Source of the DNA: Mycolicibacterium peregrinum
GTDB lineage: Bacteria; Actinomycetota; Actinomycetes; Mycobacteriales; Mycobacteriaceae
Assembly: GCF_002102345.1 (NCBI RefSeq)
Contig: NZ_LQPP01000043.1
Span: 248,001 to 312,000, forward strand
Reading direction: 5' to 3'
DNA length: 64,000 nt
A program made the translations under genes and the position numbers. The notes under the pieces were generated by a model that saw only the letters and a list, made by a program, of their open reading frames with translations, was not told the origin of the DNA and did no database searches. Shown here one piece after another: positions 41,744-50,368 of this stretch; positions within the stretch are counted from its first letter, which is position 1; every line of letters starts with the position of its first letter.

Positions 41744-42487
41744 TCAAATCTCGGCGGCACCTGTCGACGCCACGGTGGCGACACCGCAGGCTGCCGCGAA
41801 CTGCACCGGGGTGAGGCCGTCGGCGGAGTTCATGTCGCAGTGACCGAATGGCGGTGCGCCCTGAGGTAATCCGAACCCGAATCCGCTGCCGTCGGTGTAC
41901 TGGTGGGCGACCTTGCCGGGGTAGTCGGGGTTGGTGCCGTATGCGGCGATGACGAGCCGGATCCCGCCGGGTTTGGTGCGCCACATGCTGTTGAGGTCGC
42001 CGACGTTGCCATAGCCGATGATGCGGGCGCGGTCGCCGGTGTACTCGGCCAGGTTCCCGTAGAGCAGGTTGATCCAATCCGAGCCGTCGCCGTGCGGGTT
42101 GCCGCCCTGTTCGACGTCGAGCATCAGCGCGATGCGCGGGTGCAGGCCCCCGTTGGCGTCGATCATCGCGCGCACGGTGGAGGCGTTGGCCAACCAGTTG
42201 GGCCGGCAGTAGGTGTAGACGATGCCGAACACCAGCCGCCCGGAATTCAGCGCGCCGCGCATCCAGGCGTAGTTGGCCGCGAAATTGTGGTCTCGGTACG
42301 TGCCGTCGCTGACCCGGATCGACAGCACCTGATACGGGTAGCTGTCATCGACCGGGTGTTGCCACTCGGATACGTCGGCGAACAGGGTGTCGGTGATGAC
42401 GGCGGCGGTCTGTACCACCCGTGAGGCTCGGCCGGTCTTGCGCCGCTTTCCCCGCGGGACCCTTTGATTCACAGCACCACTGGGCAT
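41744..42487 (-). CDS. GH25/lysin-like protein
   Basis: A 247-residue protein with a basic start and a beta/alpha-barrel resembling GH25 lysozymes: FADVSEWQHPVDDSYPYQVL at the first strand, IALMLDVEQGG carrying the acidic pair, and VAHQYTDGSGFGFG near the end. Related sequences occur in mycobacteriophage lysins and tail proteins. No signal peptide is obvious. AGGAG lies eight bases before the ATG. No other phage gene is nearby, so it may be a domesticated phage gene. Activity on peptidoglycan is possible but not shown. Confidence 0.7.
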   Translation of the reverse strand: MPSGAVNQRVPRGKRRKTGRASRVVQTAAVITDTLFADVSEWQHPVDDSYPYQVLSIRVSDGTYRDHNFAANYAWMRGALNSGRLVFGIVYTYCRPNWLANASTVRAMIDANGGLHPRIALMLDVEQGGNPHGDGSDWINLLYGNLAEYTGDRARIIGYGNVGDLNSMWRTKPGGIRLVIAAYGTNPDYPGKVAHQYTDGSGFGFGLPQGAPPFGHCDMNSADGLTPVQFAAACGVATVASTGAAEI

Positions 42488-42523
42488 GGTCGTACTCCTA
42501 TGACCAGGGTAGGCCGGGCGGAG

Positions 42524-43189
42524 TCAGAGCGCGTTGCGGCCGGCGATGATCTTGGCCAGCTGCACGGTCTGCTGGTCGGTGATGTCGTTACCGCTGATCC
42601 GCAGGTCGACGACGAGGTTGTCGACCGCCAGGATCGCCCGGTGGGTGATGCGGTCGGTGATGTCCACGGGTTCGTCGTGGGTGATGTCGACACCGTCGAG
42701 CACACTCGGGACGGCCATCCGGCGGGCGTCCTGCGATTTGCCGCCGTCATAGCTGAAGGTCAGGATGTCGTTGCCGCAGCGGTGCCAGACGTCGACGGTC
42801 CGGGCCACCACGTCCTTGGCCGCTTTGGGGGTGTCGAACTTGGCGATGGCCTGGTCCACCTCCACGTCGTCGGCGTCATCGGCCAGTTGGGTTTCGCGGA
42901 ACTCGCGGTAGCCGCTGGGGCCGTAGATCCACTCCATCGCGTTGCCGATGACGACCATGCACTCCGGGCGGGAGACGGGCTCGTAGTTGGCGTTCGTCAT
43001 CGGGGAACGCAGCGCGGTCTTCGGCCGGACCTCGGCGTTCATCACGGTGTTGATCTCGGATTCACTGGCCATCATGCTGCCGAGCACGTCGACGTGAGTG
43101 CCGTCGGAATCGGGGGCCGTGGGGGTGCAGGCGCTGAGCAGGGTAGCGCACAGCACCAGGCCGGCCGCCGCGTTGCGATGAGCGCTCAT
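42524..43189 (-). CDS. PknH-sensor-like lipoprotein, copy 2
   Basis: A 221-residue lipoprotein (LLSAC lipobox, Cys about residue 21) closely related to copy 1: VDVLGSMMASESEIN, CMVVIGNAMEWIY, a Cys in WHRCGN and the end VQLAKIIAGRNAL. ATG at 43189 follows AGGGAG. The two copies bracket the desaturase and GH25-like genes and share a promoter element, suggesting duplication followed by insertion or rearrangement. It could bind an extracellular ligand for a kinase such as the one at 37699; that link is inference. Confidence 0.85.
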   Translation of the reverse strand: MSAHRNAAAGLVLCATLLSACTPTAPDSDGTHVDVLGSMMASESEINTVMNAEVRPKTALRSPMTNANYEPVSRPECMVVIGNAMEWIYGPSGYREFRETQLADDADDVEVDQAIAKFDTPKAAKDVVARTVDVWHRCGNDILTFSYDGGKSQDARRMAVPSVLDGVDITHDEPVDITDRITHRAILAVDNLVVDLRISGNDITDQQTVQLAKIIAGRNAL

Positions 43190-43207
43190 CGGGTCTCCCT
43201 TGGATCT

Positions 43208-43224
43208 GTTGGCTGATCCTAAAC
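43208..43224 (-). promoter_or_regulatory. Promoter element of PknH-sensor copy 2
   Basis: GTTGGCTGATCCTAAAC (plus strand), 15 of 17 identical to 40211-40227, with a minus-strand -10-like TAGGAT. Confidence 0.5.
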
Positions 43225-43330
43225 GCGATCGCAGGGCGCACCAGACGGTAATCGGTGACCAGTGGGTGAACTGGCTCGTTCGTTTGCAAGGGCCAGTGGT
43301 CCAGGCACCCTGCCGCCGTTTTCTGGCTGC

Positions 43331-43390
43331 GCCGTTTTCCACGCCACGGCTGCTCGCCTGCCCGGTCAACGACCCGGGGGTGGAAACCGG
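43331..43390. repeat. Palindromic dispersed element R1
   Basis: An imperfect hairpin: CCGTTTTCCACGCC at 43332-43345 pairs with GGGGTGGAAACCGG at 43377-43390 (12 of 14). It belongs to a family with R2 (43417-43474) and R3 (47295-47357). The gap 43190-43645 has no gene; besides these elements it should hold promoters for both flanking genes. Confidence 0.6.
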
Positions 43391-43416
43391 TGAGCTGCTC
43401 TGTCGAACTGGAGCGC

Positions 43417-43474
43417 CCGTTTCTACCTCCGGGTCGTGATGGTCGAGGTGTGACGACCCAGGGGTGGAAATCGG
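43417..43474. repeat. Palindromic dispersed element R2
   Basis: A second hairpin of the family: left arm 43417-43437 (CCGTTTCTACC to GGGTCGT) and right arm 43453-43474 (ACGACCC to GGAAATCGG). The right arm also repeats the R1 right arm directly (GACCCNGGGGTGGAAANCGG). Confidence 0.6.
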
Positions 43475-43645
43475 CGCAACCAGAAGGGCACACGCCCGGC
43501 AAGTTCCCCCGATCGGGGGACATGGATTCGTCCGGTGGATGGGCCGGTCGGTCGATACAGCCGAGGCCTTTGACGGCGCATTGTTATTTCAACGCCGGAA
43601 CACCCCGGAAAGAACCGAAAAGCCTTATCCGACAAAGGAGTCGAC

Positions 43646-43858
43646 ATGAGCACCATCACCCGCCGCATCGCCGCCGGATTCACCCTCGCCGCCGCTCCCG
43701 CGCTGATCGCCCTGGGCGCCGCCACTTCTCATGCCGATTCCGCCACCTTGAACGCCGGGCCGTCGGTCAGCGCGCATCAGGCCTTCCCGCACCAGCACAA
43801 CATGCCCCAGCCGGGCTCCTCGACCCACCATCACCACCAGCGCAACCACGCCAAGTAG
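43646..43858 (+). CDS. Small secreted His-rich protein
   Basis: A 70-residue protein with a signal peptide (about residues 1-31, ending TSHADS) and a 40-residue mature part rich in His, Gln and Pro, ending SSTHHHHQRNHAK. AAAGGAG lies six bases before the ATG and a strong terminator follows, which supports a real gene. The His cluster could bind metal ions, but no family is recognised. Confidence 0.75.
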   Translation: MSTITRRIAAGFTLAAAPALIALGAATSHADSATLNAGPSVSAHQAFPHQHNMPQPGSSTHHHHQRNHAK

Positions 43859-43871
43859 GCCAGGGGGAGGC

Positions 43872-43903
43872 AAGGCCCGGACGCAACCCGGCGTCCGGGC
43901 CTT
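43872..43903 (+). terminator. Intrinsic terminator
   Basis: AAGGCCCGGACGC (43872-43884) and its perfect inverse complement (43891-43903) with a six-base loop, then TTTGG. It ends the small His-rich gene. Confidence 0.8.
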
Positions 43904-43936
43904 TGGCATGCCGCCGCCGGCTCGTATGGTGAGGTA

Positions 43937-45274
43937 ATGGGCGGTTCCGCGTCACTACCGCCGGGGCCACCGTTGCCCCGGGTGCTACAGGCCGGGTTGA
44001 TGATGCACTACTGGCCCCGTTTCGTCTCGGCCTGCCGACGCCGCTACGGCGACGTGTTCACGCTGCGAATCGCGGCGATGGGCACGATGGTGTACCTGGC
44101 GGACCCTGCCGACATCAAGGTGGTGTTCGCCGGAGATCCCACGATTTTTCATGCCGGGGAAGCGAATTCGGTGCTCAGTGCGTTGCTCGGTGACAGCTCG
44201 GTGCTGGTGATCGACGAGGACGAACACCACGAACGCCGTCGGCAGATGCTGCCGCCGTTTCACCGCGACGCCGTGGCCCGCCAGACCGAGGTCATGGCCG
44301 AGATCGCCGCGGAAAACATCGCAGGTTGGTCGGTGGGAACCGCGTTCCCGGCGGCACCGAAGATGGCCGAGATCACCTTGGAGGTGATCCTGCGAACCGT
44401 GATCGGGGCGTCGGATCCCGCTCGGCTGGCGGCGTTGCGCGAGGTGATGCCGCGGCTACTCAGGGTGGGTCCGTGGGAGTTGATGGCGGTCGCCCGGCCG
44501 GCCCTGATGCAGCGCCGCCCGTGGCGGGCGCTTCGGCGAAATATCGAAGAGGCCAACCGGCTGCTGGGTGCCGAGATCGCCGAGCGTCGCGCCGATCCTG
44601 AGCTGGCGTCCCGCACCGATGTGCTGGCCATGCTGGTGCGTTCCACCGATGAGCGCGGGCTCACCATGACCGACCGTGAGCTGCGCGATCAGCTGATGAC
44701 CTTGCTGGTGGCCGGGCATGAGACGACCGCGACGGCGTTGTCGTGGGCGTTGGAACGGCTGACCCGTCATCCCGCGGTGCTGGACAAGGCGGTGCAGGCC
44801 GCCCGTGCCGGCGACGACGAATACCTCGACGCCGTGTCCAAGGAAATCCTGCGGATCCGGCCGGTGGTGTTCGACGTTGGGCGCGTGCTGAAACAGCCGG
44901 TGGAGGTGGCCGGCCACCGCCTGCCGGCCGGGGTGATGGTGGCCCCGGGTATCGGCCTGGTGCACGAACGCGACGACGTGTATCCCGACGCCGACAAATT
45001 CGACCCGGACCGGATGCTCGGCGCGACACTGGGGCCCACCACGTGGTTCCCGTTCGGCGGCGGCAACCGTCGTTGCCTGGGCGCGACGTTCGCGACGGTC
45101 GAGCTGCGGGTGGTGCTACGCGAAATCCTGCGCCGGGTGGACCTTTTCACCACCACCGCGGCCGACGAAGGGCAGCGCGTCAAACACGTCACGCTGGTCC
45201 CGAACCGTGGGGCGCGGATCTCTGTGCGGGCGGTCAGCGACGTGCCCGTGCCCGAGCCCAGTGGGCACCGGTAG
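43937..45274 (+). CDS. Cytochrome P450
   Basis: A 445-residue soluble P450 with I-helix AGHETTATALSW, ExxR (KEILR) and the heme-binding FGGGNRRCLG. The N-terminus starts PPGPPLPRVLQAG and has no membrane anchor. It is similar in layout to mycobacterial CYP families that hydroxylate lipids, such as CYP132/CYP138-like proteins, but I cannot assign a number. No ferredoxin or reductase gene is adjacent. It is a single gene behind the His-rich protein's terminator. Confidence 0.93.
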   Translation: MGGSASLPPGPPLPRVLQAGLMMHYWPRFVSACRRRYGDVFTLRIAAMGTMVYLADPADIKVVFAGDPTIFHAGEANSVLSALLGDSSVLVIDEDEHHERRRQMLPPFHRDAVARQTEVMAEIAAENIAGWSVGTAFPAAPKMAEITLEVILRTVIGASDPARLAALREVMPRLLRVGPWELMAVARPALMQRRPWRALRRNIEEANRLLGAEIAERRADPELASRTDVLAMLVRSTDERGLTMTDRELRDQLMTLLVAGHETTATALSWALERLTRHPAVLDKAVQAARAGDDEYLDAVSKEILRIRPVVFDVGRVLKQPVEVAGHRLPAGVMVAPGIGLVHERDDVYPDADKFDPDRMLGATLGPTTWFPFGGGNRRCLGATFATVELRVVLREILRRVDLFTTTAADEGQRVKHVTLVPNRGARISVRAVSDVPVPEPSGHR

Positions 45275-45280
45275 ACGGCA

Positions 45281-46009
45281 TCACTCCACCTCGAATCGGA
45301 CGAGAACCAGATCGTCGAGCAACGTCGTGAAGGCCTTCGACGACGGATCGGGATCGTTGTAGCCGCGGACGATGACGGCATGGCCGGCGGGCAGGTTGGG
45401 AGACAGACAGAGCCGCGACCCGCTGTAGGTCTGGGTGACCATCAGCAATCGGTCGGGTTGTGGGCCGGATTCGTACACCAGTGGGTCGACGTCGAGTTCT
45501 TCGAAGACCTCGGCGAGCGTCGGGATCGCGTCTACAGCCATCAAGCCGAAGGACTGCCGGTCGGGCACGGTGAACGAGCCATGGACCGTGCAAAAAAACT
45601 TGACCAGCTCGGCCGGCGCCGCCGACCACAGCTCCGGGTACCGCGTAACCGCCTCTGGTGCCGGCAGCTCGCCGACCCACACCGCCACGGTGCGCTGGTC
45701 CTGCTCGTAATCCTCGTCGGCGAACCGGAAGAGGAACTCGACGACATAGACGAGGACGGGACGGTCTGCACGCCGGCCCACCCATACGTCCACCAGGAAG
45801 GCTTCCAGCACCGCCCAAAACTGTGGCATCAAACTCCTCGCACCGTCGGTCCACAGCGACAGCGCCGCTGCCACCCGTGTGCTCGGATCGGCTGCATCGA
45901 ACACCGGTAGCCACGACGCGGGGACCATGTCCCGCTGCTCGGGCGCCAGACGGGACACAGCCGGGCCGCGGCGGAACTGCTCGTCGATCTCGTCGCTCGT
46001 CACGCTCAT
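45281..46009 (-). CDS. Hypothetical protein, possible SUKH/SMI1-type immunity protein
   Basis: A 242-residue soluble acidic protein with many Trp and Phe, including WSAAPAELVKFFCTVHGSFT and SFGLMAVDAIPTLAEVFEEL, which recall SMI1/KNR4 (SUKH) immunity proteins; the resemblance is weak. Its ATG overlaps the stop of a 20-codon protein-like frame (46006-46068) that has no gene of its own, as if the 3' end of a toxin gene remained upstream. If so, this is an orphan immunity gene. No signal peptide or membrane helix is visible. Confidence 0.65.
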   Translation of the reverse strand: MSVTSDEIDEQFRRGPAVSRLAPEQRDMVPASWLPVFDAADPSTRVAAALSLWTDGARSLMPQFWAVLEAFLVDVWVGRRADRPVLVYVVEFLFRFADEDYEQDQRTVAVWVGELPAPEAVTRYPELWSAAPAELVKFFCTVHGSFTVPDRQSFGLMAVDAIPTLAEVFEELDVDPLVYESGPQPDRLLMVTQTYSGSRLCLSPNLPAGHAVIVRGYNDPDPSSKAFTTLLDDLVLVRFEVE

Positions 46010-46068
46010 AGCGGGATGCCCAGACCATCGAGGATCGGTTTGAATTCGGTCACCACGTCCTGCTGCTC
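46006..46068 (-). pseudogene. Possible remnant of a toxin-gene 3' end
   Basis: The frame reads EQQDVVTEFKPILDGLGIPL and stops with TGA overlapping the ATG of the immunity-like gene. It cannot belong to the FAD monooxygenase gene, which stops one base earlier in another frame (46067-46069). The protein-like sequence and ATGA overlap suggest a truncated upstream gene. It is short, so chance cannot be excluded. Confidence 0.35.
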
Positions 46069-47239
46069 ACCCGATTCGGTAGTCGGGCAAATCGAGGTCG
46101 TCGCGCACACTGCCGGCGAACAGCCCCGCTATCGGGCGTCCCAGGTTCATCGCGCGCAGCGCGACATCGCGGAACCACAAACCGAACCGGGTCCTGGTGG
46201 CGAAGAAACCGAGCATCCGTTCGGCGCCGGCCTGCTTGCCCTCGATGAACGGCCGCAACAGCGACTCGTAGCTCGCGAAGGCGCGGCGGTGATCATCGCC
46301 GGCCCGGGCGAGTTCTCCGGCCAGGGCGTACGCCTCGGTGATCGCCAGCCCGGTGCCCTCGCCGCCGAGCAGCGAGATGCAGCCTGCCGCATCGCCGATC
46401 AGCAATACCCGTTCGTTCGACCAGCGGTCCATGCGGATCTGGCTGACCACGTCGAAGTAGAGGTCGTCGACGTCGTCCACGGCGGCCAGGATCTGTTGCG
46501 ATTCCCAGCCGGCGGCGTCGAACTGATTGTGTAACTGCTCTTTTGGTGTCAAGCCGCGGTTGTCGTGCTGGTCGCGGAACACGAACAGGAACATGGTGCG
46601 GTTCCCGCGCAAGGTGAACTGCCCGATCTGGCGTCCGGGGACGCTGTATGTGAGATAGGTATCCGAACTCCCGCCGCGGTAGCCGTCGACCACACAGGCG
46701 GCGACCTTGCAGCCCAGGTAGTGCTCGAACCGGTCCTCGGGTCCGAACACCAGGCGGCGCACGTTGGAGTGCAGGCCGTCGGCGCCGATGACGAGGTCGA
46801 AATCGCCGGCCGGGCTCTTCTCGAAGGCCACCCGCACCCCGTCGGGTCGCTGGTCGATGCCGGTGATGCTGTCGTCGAACACCGTCGGCACCGAGCCCTC
46901 GACGGTGCGGTAGATGGCGGCGGCCAGATCGCCGCGGGGCAGGCTGGTGTAGTCGTTGCCGACCATGCGGCGGAACACGTCGACACGGAGCTCGGCACGG
47001 GTCGCGCCATCAGGTCCGAGCGACCGCACCGACTCCACGTCATAGCCCGTGTCGCGGATGGCGGATTCGATGCCCATCTTTCGGGTGACCCGGTAGCCGA
47101 TGCCCCAGAAGTCGATCATGTAGCCGCCGGAGCGAAACGCCGGTGCCCGTTCGATCAGCGTCGGGTTGTGGCCGGTGCGGTGCAGCCAGTGCGCGAGCGC
47201 CGCCCCGGCGACCCCGGCTCCACTGATGGCGATCCGCAT
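46067..47239 (-). CDS. FAD-dependent monooxygenase (PHBH/TetX-type)
   Basis: A 390-residue flavoprotein hydroxylase with the FAD-binding GAGVAGAALAHWL at the N-terminus, the DG motif (VIGADGLHSNVR) and LLIGDAAGCISLLGGEGTGLA. Such enzymes hydroxylate aromatic or polycyclic compounds with NAD(P)H and oxygen. It is divergent from a patatin gene across a gap holding repeat R3. Substrate unknown. Confidence 0.9.
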   Translation of the reverse strand: MRIAISGAGVAGAALAHWLHRTGHNPTLIERAPAFRSGGYMIDFWGIGYRVTRKMGIESAIRDTGYDVESVRSLGPDGATRAELRVDVFRRMVGNDYTSLPRGDLAAAIYRTVEGSVPTVFDDSITGIDQRPDGVRVAFEKSPAGDFDLVIGADGLHSNVRRLVFGPEDRFEHYLGCKVAACVVDGYRGGSSDTYLTYSVPGRQIGQFTLRGNRTMFLFVFRDQHDNRGLTPKEQLHNQFDAAGWESQQILAAVDDVDDLYFDVVSQIRMDRWSNERVLLIGDAAGCISLLGGEGTGLAITEAYALAGELARAGDDHRRAFASYESLLRPFIEGKQAGAERMLGFFATRTRFGLWFRDVALRAMNLGRPIAGLFAGSVRDDLDLPDYRIG

Positions 47240-47294
47240 GATGATTCGAGGCTACTCGTGGGGCGGCATGCTGAGCCGTGCCGTTGATTGGGAC

Positions 47295-47357
47295 GCCGCT
47301 TTCGACACCAGGGCTGCTCGCGTCGCGGGAGAACAGCCCGGACGTCGAAAAAGGCGC
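47295..47357. repeat. Palindromic dispersed element R3
   Basis: A hairpin with left arm GCCGCTTTCGACACCAGGGC (47295-47314) and right arm CAGCCCGGACGTCGAAAA (47334-47351). Aligned with R1, it shares GCCG, TTTC, AC, CCA and the central GGCTGCTCGC. Like R1 and R2 it lies in a divergent promoter gap (47240-47427). Confidence 0.55.
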
Positions 47358-47427
47358 GTAGGCAGACCAGATCAACCAGCGCCCCGATGTCCAGCCGAGC
47401 GTCAGAGTCGCATGCCAAGCTGGGGGC

Positions 47428-48462
47428 ATGGCTGCGAAACGTTCCCCGCACCGTGCCGACCTCGTGCTTTCCGGCGGTGGCGTCAAGGGCATCGGCCTGG
47501 TGGGCGCCATCGTCGCACTCAAGGACGCCGGGTATTCGATCGAACGGATCTCCGGAACCTCGGCCGGCTCACTGGTCGGCGCCGTGGTGGCCGCGGCGGA
47601 ACAACGTCACGAGCTGACCAGTGCGCAGCTGCGCGAGCTGGCGCTGAACGTGCCCTACCGCAAGTTCCGCGACAGCGGGCCGATCGAGCGCATCCCGGTG
47701 GTGGGGACGGCGTGGGGGCTGTTGCGTGAGACCGGTATCTATCGCGGGGATTTCGCATACGACTGGATACGCAGCGAGCTGAAGAACCTGGGCATCAAGA
47801 CTTTCGGTGATCTGGCGATCGACGATGATCATCTGCTTCCGGAGCGGCGCTATCGATTCGTGGTCACGGTGACCGATGTGACGACGGGGCAGCTGGTGCG
47901 TCTGCCCTGGGACTATCGGCGCGTGTACGGACTGGATCCCGACGAGCAGCTGGTCGCCGACGCCGTACGGGCCTCGATGTCGATCCCGTTCCTGTTCCAT
48001 CCCGTCACGCTGAACACCGCAGCCGGCGAGCCGTGCACGCTGGTGGACGGCGGCGTGCTGTCGAACTTCCCGATCGACTCGTTCGACCGGCCCGACGGCG
48101 CGGAGCCACGCTGGCCGACGTTCGGGGTGACGGTGGTGCCGTATCTACCGGCGCCGTCGGCCGAGCAACTCATCCCCGGGTTGGGGATGTTGCGCTGCGG
48201 AGAGCCGACCTTCCTGGAGAGTCTGCTCACCACCATGCTGGTCGGTCACGACCAGGCCCATCTGAGTCTGCCGTGGGTGAAGGTGCGTGCGGTACAGGTG
48301 GATTCGACCGATGTCGGGGTGCTGGACTTCGACATCACCCGCAATGAAGCCGAGGCGCTGTACGACAAGGGCTACGCGGCGACGACAGAGTTCCTGTCCA
48401 CTTGGGATTGGCCCGGCTACCTGGACCGCTTCCGCCGGGCCACGCGGGTGGATCCGCGCTAG
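47428..48462 (+). CDS. Patatin-like phospholipase
   Basis: A 344-residue patatin protein with GGGVKGIG (oxyanion loop), GTSAG (Ser45) and DGG (catalytic Asp), the Ser-Asp dyad of bacterial patatin lipases. No signal peptide, so probably cytoplasmic or membrane-associated acyl hydrolase activity. It overlaps the galactokinase gene by one base (TAGTG) and is likely in the same transcript. Confidence 0.9.
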   Translation: MAAKRSPHRADLVLSGGGVKGIGLVGAIVALKDAGYSIERISGTSAGSLVGAVVAAAEQRHELTSAQLRELALNVPYRKFRDSGPIERIPVVGTAWGLLRETGIYRGDFAYDWIRSELKNLGIKTFGDLAIDDDHLLPERRYRFVVTVTDVTTGQLVRLPWDYRRVYGLDPDEQLVADAVRASMSIPFLFHPVTLNTAAGEPCTLVDGGVLSNFPIDSFDRPDGAEPRWPTFGVTVVPYLPAPSAEQLIPGLGMLRCGEPTFLESLLTTMLVGHDQAHLSLPWVKVRAVQVDSTDVGVLDFDITRNEAEALYDKGYAATTEFLSTWDWPGYLDRFRRATRVDPR

Positions 48463-49547
48463 TGCGAATCAGGTACTCCGCGCCGGGCCGGGTCAATCTG
48501 ATCGGCGAGCACACCGACTACAACCAGGGCTTCGCCCTGCCGATCGCGTTGCCGCAGCGGACCTTTGTGACTTTCGACCCGGACCCGTCGGGCGTGCTGT
48601 CGGTGTCGAGCACGTTCGGCGACGGGCCGGTGCGGATCGGTCTGGATACCGTGCCCGGGCAGGTCACCGGCTGGGCGGCCTACGTCGCCGGGGTGGTGTG
48701 GGCGCTGCTGAATGCCGGGATCGCGGTGCCCGGCGGGACGATGACCATCACGAGCGAGGTGGAGATCGGGTCAGGGCTGTCGTCGTCGGCAGCGCTGGAA
48801 TGCGCGGTGCTGGGCGCGTTGCTCACCGCCGCCGGTGTCGATCTCGGTCGCATCGAGCAGGCCCACATTGCGCAGCAGGCCGAGAACGAGTATGTCGGCG
48901 CGCCAACAGGACTGCTCGACCAGCTGGCGTCGCTGTACGGTGAGCCCGGGCAGGCCTTGCTGACCGATTTCCGCGACGTCACCGTGCGACCGGTGCGCTT
49001 CGATCCCGACGCATCCGGCATGGCACTGCTGGTGATCGACTCCCGGGCCCGACATACGCACGCCGGCGGCGAGTACGCCGCCCGGCGGGCATCGTGTGAG
49101 CGGGCTGCCGCCGCACTCGGGGTGCCCTCGCTCCGCGAGGCCGACCCGTCCGCACTGCACAGGGTTGCCGAAGTCGATGCCCGGCGGGCACGGCATGTGC
49201 TGACGGAGAACCAGCGGGTGCTCGATTGTGTTGTCGCGCTGGCATCGGCGGATTTCGCGGCAGTCGGTGCGCTGTGGAACGCGTCGCACGCCTCGATGCG
49301 CGACGACTTCGAGATCACCACGCCGCACCTCGATCTGATCGCGGCGACCGCGGTGCAGGCCGGTGCGCTGGGAGCGCGGATGACCGGCGGTGGGTTCGGT
49401 GGCTGCGTCATCGCGCTGGTGCCGGGGGAGCAGGTGGATGCGGCCGGCGAGGCGGTGATGCGGGCAGTGCGTGAGGCCGGCCATCCGGAGCCGGGCATCG
49501 CCAGGACGCACGCGGGCGGCGGTGCGGGACCGGCTACTTCAACTTGA
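48462..49547 (+). CDS. galK: Galactokinase
   Basis: A 361-residue GHMP kinase with the galactokinase signature GRVNLIGEHTDYNQGFALP at the N-terminus, the ATP loop EIGSGLSSSAALE and MTGGGFGGC near the end. It phosphorylates galactose at C1 in the Leloir pathway. The GTG at 48462 overlaps the patatin stop; an open frame 20 codons upstream is a shadow. No galT or galE is adjacent, so its position is unusual for the pathway. Its end overlaps the convergent NYN gene by 14 bases. Confidence 0.93.
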   Translation: MRIRYSAPGRVNLIGEHTDYNQGFALPIALPQRTFVTFDPDPSGVLSVSSTFGDGPVRIGLDTVPGQVTGWAAYVAGVVWALLNAGIAVPGGTMTITSEVEIGSGLSSSAALECAVLGALLTAAGVDLGRIEQAHIAQQAENEYVGAPTGLLDQLASLYGEPGQALLTDFRDVTVRPVRFDPDASGMALLVIDSRARHTHAGGEYAARRASCERAAAALGVPSLREADPSALHRVAEVDARRARHVLTENQRVLDCVVALASADFAAVGALWNASHASMRDDFEITTPHLDLIAATAVQAGALGARMTGGGFGGCVIALVPGEQVDAAGEAVMRAVREAGHPEPGIARTHAGGGAGPATST

Positions 49548-50367
49548 CCATCCGCGTCGTCGAACTCTCGTCCAGCTCGACGACATCGGAGCGCGACCGC
49601 AGGAAGTCGCTGAAAGACTTGAATCCCAACGATTTCTCGCTGAACGACGGGTCCATCCGCTTCATCTGGCCCTTGACCGCCGAGTTGTGCAGCCACTCGA
49701 CGTCGTCCTTCTCCAGGCCGATCTGCAGGGCACGGGTCAGCAGTGCGGTGGCCTGGGCCTGCGGGTCCGGCTCTTCCTTCTTGCGGGCCCGCCTCTGCTG
49801 CTTGGGTTCCGGTTCCGGGACCAGGGTGGGGATGCCGGGCAGGGCGTCGTAGACGACGAACTCGTCGCACGCGGCGGCCAGCATCCGGCTCGAGGAGCCG
49901 GCCACTCCGATGCCGACGACGTAGCGGCCCAGGCGTTTGCAGCGCTGGGCGAGGGGGATGTAGTCCGAGTCGCCGGCCACGATCACCACGTGGGTGAGGT
50001 CGGGCAGCCGGAACATGTCTTCGACCGCGTCGACGGCCAGCCGGATGTCGGCGCCGTTCTTGCTGTAGGCGGCGGTGGGGAAAAGCTGCACCAGGTCGAC
50101 GGCGCGGCCGACGAGCTGTTCGCGGTATCCGGCGTTGACGTCGGCCGACCAGTCCGCGTAGGCGCGGGTGAGCACCAGGGTGCCGAAGGAGGAGGCGAAA
50201 TCCAGGATGGCGGCGACGTCGACGGTGGCCTTGGTGAGCTTGTCGGCCTCCAGGCCCTTCGCCTTGTCTTTCTGAAATGAGTTGCGGCCGTTGACCTGGT
50301 CGTAGCGGGAGATCACGATGTTGTCGAAGTCGAGGTACACCGCGACGCGGGTGTCGAGTTCGGTCAT
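49534..50367 (-). CDS. NYN (PIN-like) domain protein with C-terminal OST-HTH/LOTUS-like region
   Basis: A 277-residue protein. The N-terminal LabA/DUF88-type NYN domain has YLDFDNIVIS, KNGADIRLAVDAVE and VAGDSDYIPL, supplying the conserved Asp residues of PIN-like nucleases. A charged linker (EPKQQRRARKKEE) and a C-terminal winged-helix-like region (SEKSLGFKSFSDFLRSRSDVVEL) follow, resembling OST-HTH. Such proteins are expected to bind or cut RNA. It ends the ABC operon side, two bases after that ATPase gene. Confidence 0.87.
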   Translation of the reverse strand: MTELDTRVAVYLDFDNIVISRYDQVNGRNSFQKDKAKGLEADKLTKATVDVAAILDFASSFGTLVLTRAYADWSADVNAGYREQLVGRAVDLVQLFPTAAYSKNGADIRLAVDAVEDMFRLPDLTHVVIVAGDSDYIPLAQRCKRLGRYVVGIGVAGSSSRMLAAACDEFVVYDALPGIPTLVPEPEPKQQRRARKKEEPDPQAQATALLTRALQIGLEKDDVEWLHNSAVKGQMKRMDPSFSEKSLGFKSFSDFLRSRSDVVELDESSTTRMVKLK

Positions 50368-50368
50368 C

